This document shows, piece after piece, positions 61,479 to 64,000 of a stretch of 64,000 bases of DNA. Position 1 is the stretch's first letter; each line of letters opens with the position of its first letter. This DNA is from an uncultured Bacteroidales bacterium. GTDB lineage: Bacteria > Bacteroidota > Bacteroidia > Bacteroidales > P3. The position numbers were made by a program, and so were the translations under genes. Under the pieces are notes generated by a model, which did not search any database, was not told the origin of the DNA, and was given only the letters and a program-made list of their open reading frames with translations. Location of the stretch: the NCBI GenBank assembly GCA_900317125.1, contig ONFR01000003.1, positions 186,001-250,000 of the forward strand. The letters are read 5' to 3'.

Positions 61479-62125
61479 ACATTGCAATCATCCTTTCAGG
61501 CTGTGGCAACCGCGACGGCAGCGAGTTGCAGGAAACCCTTTCTCTCTTTTTGGCCATCGACCGTAGGGGCTGGCAATATCAGTGTTTCGCTCCCCAAGGC
61601 CAGTACAGCGTGGTGAGCCACCTCGACGGCAGCGAGCCCGACGAGCAGCGCGACCTCCTCACCGAGTCTGCCCGCATCGCCCGCGGCGAAATCAAACCGC
61701 TCGAGCAGTTCCGTCCCGACGCTTTCGACGCCCTGGCTCTTCCCGGTGGCATGGGTGCTGCACGCAACCTCTCCACCTTCGCCTTCGACGGTCCAGCCAT
61801 GACCGTCCGTCCCGATGTCGAGAAGGCCATCCTCGACATGTACCGTCTCCACAAACCCATCCTCGCCATGTGCATCGCACCCATGGTGCTGGCCAAAGTG
61901 CTGGGTAACGAAGGAGTCGCCCTCACCCTCGGCATGGAGAACGCTGCCTCCAAGGTGGCTGCCCAACTGGGCGCCGATGTCCAGCATCGTGGCGTCACTG
62001 AGGTATGCGTCGATTCCCGTCACCGCGTCTACACCACCCCCGCCTACATGGTCGGTACCTGCATCAGCGAGATCTTCGCCGGAGCCGAGAACATGATAGC
62101 CGCTCTCGAACAGGACTGCCGCTAA
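61475..62125 (+). CDS. elbB: ElbB-type DJ-1/PfpI-superfamily protein
   Basis: 216 residues. NIAIILSGCGNRDGSELQET, ALALPGGMGAARNLSTFAFD and the nucleophile elbow LAMCIAPMVLAKVLG (Cys about 132) identify ElbB (isoprenoid biosynthesis-associated glyoxalase, formerly ScrP-27). The DJ-1 superfamily cysteine is kept. Reported activities are weak glyoxalase-like; the cellular role is not settled. It is coupled to the helical secreted protein by an ATGA overlap and followed by a strong terminator. Confidence 0.92.
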   Translation: MNIAIILSGCGNRDGSELQETLSLFLAIDRRGWQYQCFAPQGQYSVVSHLDGSEPDEQRDLLTESARIARGEIKPLEQFRPDAFDALALPGGMGAARNLSTFAFDGPAMTVRPDVEKAILDMYRLHKPILAMCIAPMVLAKVLGNEGVALTLGMENAASKVAAQLGADVQHRGVTEVCVDSRHRVYTTPAYMVGTCISEIFAGAENMIAALEQDCR

Positions 62126-62142
62126 CCTCTTGCATGCCAAAA

Positions 62143-62176
62143 AAAGAAGGCCGTACATCACTGTTCGGCCTTCTTT
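62143..62176 (+). terminator. Intrinsic terminator of elbB
   Basis: AAAGAAGGCCG (62143 to 62153) pairs exactly with CGGCCTTCTTT (62166 to 62176). Confidence 0.85.
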
Positions 62177-62185
62177 GTTACCATT

Positions 62186-62226
62186 GAATTGAGAATTGAG
62201 AGGGTGTTTTTCTCAATTCTCAATTC
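62186..62226. repeat. GAATTGAGAATTGAG hairpin
   Basis: GAATTGAGAATTGAG (62186 to 62200) pairs exactly with 62212 to 62226 around AGGGTGTTTTT, the same loop as at 12636 to 12681. It lies between the elbB terminator and the convergent DUF805 gene. Confidence 0.7.
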
Positions 62227-62233
62227 TCAATTC

Positions 62234-62722
62234 TCAACTCTCTTTGGGATTGGCCCCCCACTTGTTCTCGCCATACTGCGAGTCGGTGAACATCCATACC
62301 AAGAAGATGATGCAGATGGCCAGACTGGCACAATAGAAGAGGATGGTCAGCCCCGTGTTAGTCTCCTGGAACATGCTGCCTATCGAACCTAACAGCGAGC
62401 CGCCCAGAAAGAGGAAATACCAGAACCCCGACCTGCCGATGTCGTGCAAGCGGCGCACCGTGACGGCTATGCTGGGGATAAGCACCGCAATATAGTACAG
62501 CAGGTAGAGATACAGAAACGGACTGCCCAGCGTGGCGCGTACCAATTCCATGTCGTCAATCTCCCCGGGGTCGATACCCATCTTCACAATAGGCGCAATC
62601 CAACAGACCATCAGGACCATCGCAATGATGAAGTTAATGAGCGAGAACCACCAGAACTCACTCCTCCGCGCACGGCTGTTGAAATCCGCGTACTGCTTAA
62701 AGCACTTAATAAACCACTTCAT
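62234..62722 (-). CDS. DUF805 membrane protein
   Basis: 162 residues, four membrane segments. FNSRARRSEFWWFSLINF near the N terminus and VTVRRLHDIGRSGFWYFLFL in the middle are the DUF805 signature. Function unknown; such proteins are small inner-membrane proteins. The C terminus SQYGENKWGANPKES is the usual hydrophilic end of the family. Follows spacer repeats on both sides. Confidence 0.92.
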   Translation of the reverse strand: MKWFIKCFKQYADFNSRARRSEFWWFSLINFIIAMVLMVCWIAPIVKMGIDPGEIDDMELVRATLGSPFLYLYLLYYIAVLIPSIAVTVRRLHDIGRSGFWYFLFLGGSLLGSIGSMFQETNTGLTILFYCASLAICIIFLVWMFTDSQYGENKWGANPKES

Positions 62723-62726
62723 TTTT

Positions 62727-62797
62727 GAATTCGTTAATTCGTTAATGTGTTAATTCGTTAATCAAGCATTCAAGCAATAATCTCAATTCTCAATTCT
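62727..62797. repeat. GTTAATTC and CAATTCT word repeat
   Basis: Reiterated TTCGTTAAT words, then AATCTCAATTCTCAATTCT, between the pepE stop and the DUF805 start. Two word families meet here. Confidence 0.6.
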
Positions 62798-63539
62798 TTA
62801 ACAGGAAGTTCAGGTTGTCCTCGAGGGCATACTCCTTGGTGTTCTCCATCTTCGTCTTGAAGACTTTCATCTTGTTGGGCTTGCCAATCAGTTTCAGGTC
62901 ACCGTTCTCAAGCAGCAGGGCGGTAGCCTCGCGGATGGCGGCAACGGTAGCCTTCGGGTTCACCATGATATACTCCTTCAGACGGTCGTCGCGGGTCTCG
63001 CCGCCGTGCTTCGGGTCGAAGAAGTCGGTGTAATGCGGATTGATTTGGAACGGCACCAAGCCCATGCAGTCGAACGAGTCCGGCATCACGATAGGCATGT
63101 CGTTGGTGGTGCACAGCGTCGGACCGGCCACATTACTGCCTGCGCTCCAGCCCATGTAGGGCATACCGTCGAAAGCACGCTGGCGGATGGCCTGCATCAA
63201 GCCAGTGCGCTGCAGCTGGCGCACCAGGTGGAACGTGTTGCCGCCGCCCACAGCCACGCAGTCGGTGTCGTACACAGCGTTGATGGGCAACGCCTTGTGG
63301 TGAACGCTCGTTAGCTTCACGCCAAACTCGGCATACACCTTGGCCACCTTGGCCTCGTAGGCGTCGTAGCTCTTCGTCAGCCCGCCCTCGGCCAGGCTCA
63401 CGCCGGCATAAGGCACAAAGAGTACCTTTTTCACATTGTGCCGACGGCAGAAGTCGGCAATCATGTCCTTGCACCATCCCAGATAAGCCTCGCCCCGCAT
63501 GGTGCTGTTGCTAATAAGAAGAAGATTACGTTTATCCAT
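62790..63539 (-). CDS. pepE: Peptidase E (alpha-aspartyl dipeptidase, family S51)
   Basis: 249 residues. LLLISNSTMRGEAYLGWCKD, VLFVPYAGVS, AVGGGNTFHLVRQLQ and the nucleophile segment YMGWSAGSNVAGPTL, then FQINPHYTDFFDPKHGGETR, follow PepE. Ser in WSAGSN is the expected nucleophile. It cleaves Asp-X dipeptides in the cytoplasm. Slightly longer than the E. coli enzyme (229). Alone between repeats and the methylase gene. Confidence 0.95.
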   Translation of the reverse strand: MDKRNLLLISNSTMRGEAYLGWCKDMIADFCRRHNVKKVLFVPYAGVSLAEGGLTKSYDAYEAKVAKVYAEFGVKLTSVHHKALPINAVYDTDCVAVGGGNTFHLVRQLQRTGLMQAIRQRAFDGMPYMGWSAGSNVAGPTLCTTNDMPIVMPDSFDCMGLVPFQINPHYTDFFDPKHGGETRDDRLKEYIMVNPKATVAAIREATALLLENGDLKLIGKPNKMKVFKTKMENTKEYALEDNLNFLLKN

Positions 63540-63630
63540 GGTATTTTATTGTTGATATGTTTGTCTTATAAAGAATTGGAACATGTGCATTCCAAATTCT
63601 AAAATAAAAAATGGGTTATGTGAAAAATAA

Positions 63631-64000
63631 TTATGCTATCTCTTCAAATAACTCCAATTGCCTAATTGATTTAATTTGTTGCTTTTCTTGAAGGTCGAAA
63701 TTGAATACCAATGCTTCTACTACGGAATGTCGGTTTTCAATATTGCCGCCATTATGGTAGAAATGGTCTTTGGTAGTGATGTTAAATTGCCCCCAGTAAC
63801 GTTGAATCATTTCGTTGGATCGATAGTCGTTATGATGCCATGTGGAGAGAATGAATTTTGCGGGAGTGCGTGATAATGCCTCAAATAATTCGACTTCATT
63901 TTGTTCTGTCCAGCCATTGTAGTAATCCACATAGCGTCCAAAGTAGGGTGGGTCGCAATATATTATATCGCCTGGTTTGGCGCGTTCAATGGTTTGAATG
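63631..64000 (-). CDS. D12-class N6-adenine DNA methyltransferase, C-terminal part (runs off the window)
   Basis: The frame enters from the right edge. The visible part begins near IQTIERAKPGDIIYCDPPYF and continues GRYVDYYNGWTEQNEVELFE, FILSTWHHNDYRSNEMIQRY and a C-terminal QLELFEEI. The DPPY motif and the layout after it fit the Dam/DpnM (D12) adenine methylases. The N-terminal FxGxG part is outside the window. A restriction partner is not visible here. It could belong to a restriction-modification or phage-related unit beyond the edge. Confidence 0.85.
   Translation of the reverse strand, partial: IQTIERAKPGDIIYCDPPYFGRYVDYYNGWTEQNEVELFEALSRTPAKFILSTWHHNDYRSNEMIQRYWGQFNITTKDHFYHNGGNIENRHSVVEALVFNFDLQEKQQIKSIRQLELFEEIA

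Noticed and set aside
1..64000. tRNA, rRNA or intact insertion sequences
   Set aside because: No cloverleaf with TTCGAATC-type arms, no rRNA core words and no transposase gene were recognised in either strand.

Overview
The window looks like a chromosomal segment of an uncultured member of the order Bacteroidales (phylum Bacteroidota). The evidence is the recurrent TAnnTTTG -7 promoter box with little Shine-Dalgarno signal, type IX secretion (T9SS) C-terminal sorting domains of both the short YPNP type and the gliding-motility type, a TonB-dependent receptor with a carboxypeptidase-like N-terminal domain, many lipoprotein and signal-peptide leaders, and several enzyme variants typical of this group. 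Most genes are housekeeping or envelope genes. The stretch from about 29.5 to 37.3 kb is visibly AT-rich and carries the accessory genes.

Layout. Position 1 to 85 is the start of a MATE-like transporter. Positions 409 to 7212 (minus) hold a coiled-coil lipoprotein, then a tight run made of a MurL-like epimerase, a MurD-like ligase, an M20 amidohydrolase and a C69 dipeptidase. Positions 7323 to 13585 (plus) carry an outer-membrane protein, an S41 lipoprotein protease, a pyruvate-phosphate-dikinase-like protein without its PEP barrel, a PAP2 phosphatase and endonuclease IV. A 1135-residue T9SS cargo protein follows. Next come a 2-hydroxyacid dehydrogenase, a flavin reductase and dnaA (minus), with a 0.8 kb AT-rich spacer upstream of dnaA. 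serC and serA (plus) follow, then an ATP-grasp-like gene and a TerC-family gene behind a yybP-ykoY manganese riboswitch with its own terminator. A patatin/outer-membrane-barrel protein and an EEP-family lipoprotein lie on the minus strand.

The accessory region holds a small membrane protein, an AAA ATPase and a 944-residue T9SS protein with about 40 HDT-type repeats. It also holds a candidate structured RNA and a set of small genes. These include a translationally coupled three-gene operon and a MNT-type nucleotidyltransferase, and they are separated by three closely similar terminator-promoter units. A fimbrillin-like lipoprotein with a small peptide gene closes it. Then come a carbamate kinase, ornithine carbamoyltransferase and AspT-like transporter cluster, a 2409-residue multidomain T9SS adhesin, an M16 peptidase homolog with a TonB receptor, mtaB, a PurF-like enzyme lacking its glutaminase cysteine, a helical protein coupled to ElbB, DUF805, PepE, and the end of a D12-class adenine methylase.

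The most noteworthy items are the MurL/MurD pair (a route to D-glutamate in peptidoglycan that bypasses glutamate racemase), the HDT-repeat surface protein, the accessory array with repeated terminator-promoter modules and a candidate ncRNA, the barrel-less PPDK-like protein, and the Ser-2 PurF homolog. Many spacers are built from short reiterated words arranged as hairpins. No rRNA, tRNA, CRISPR array or intact insertion sequence was seen.
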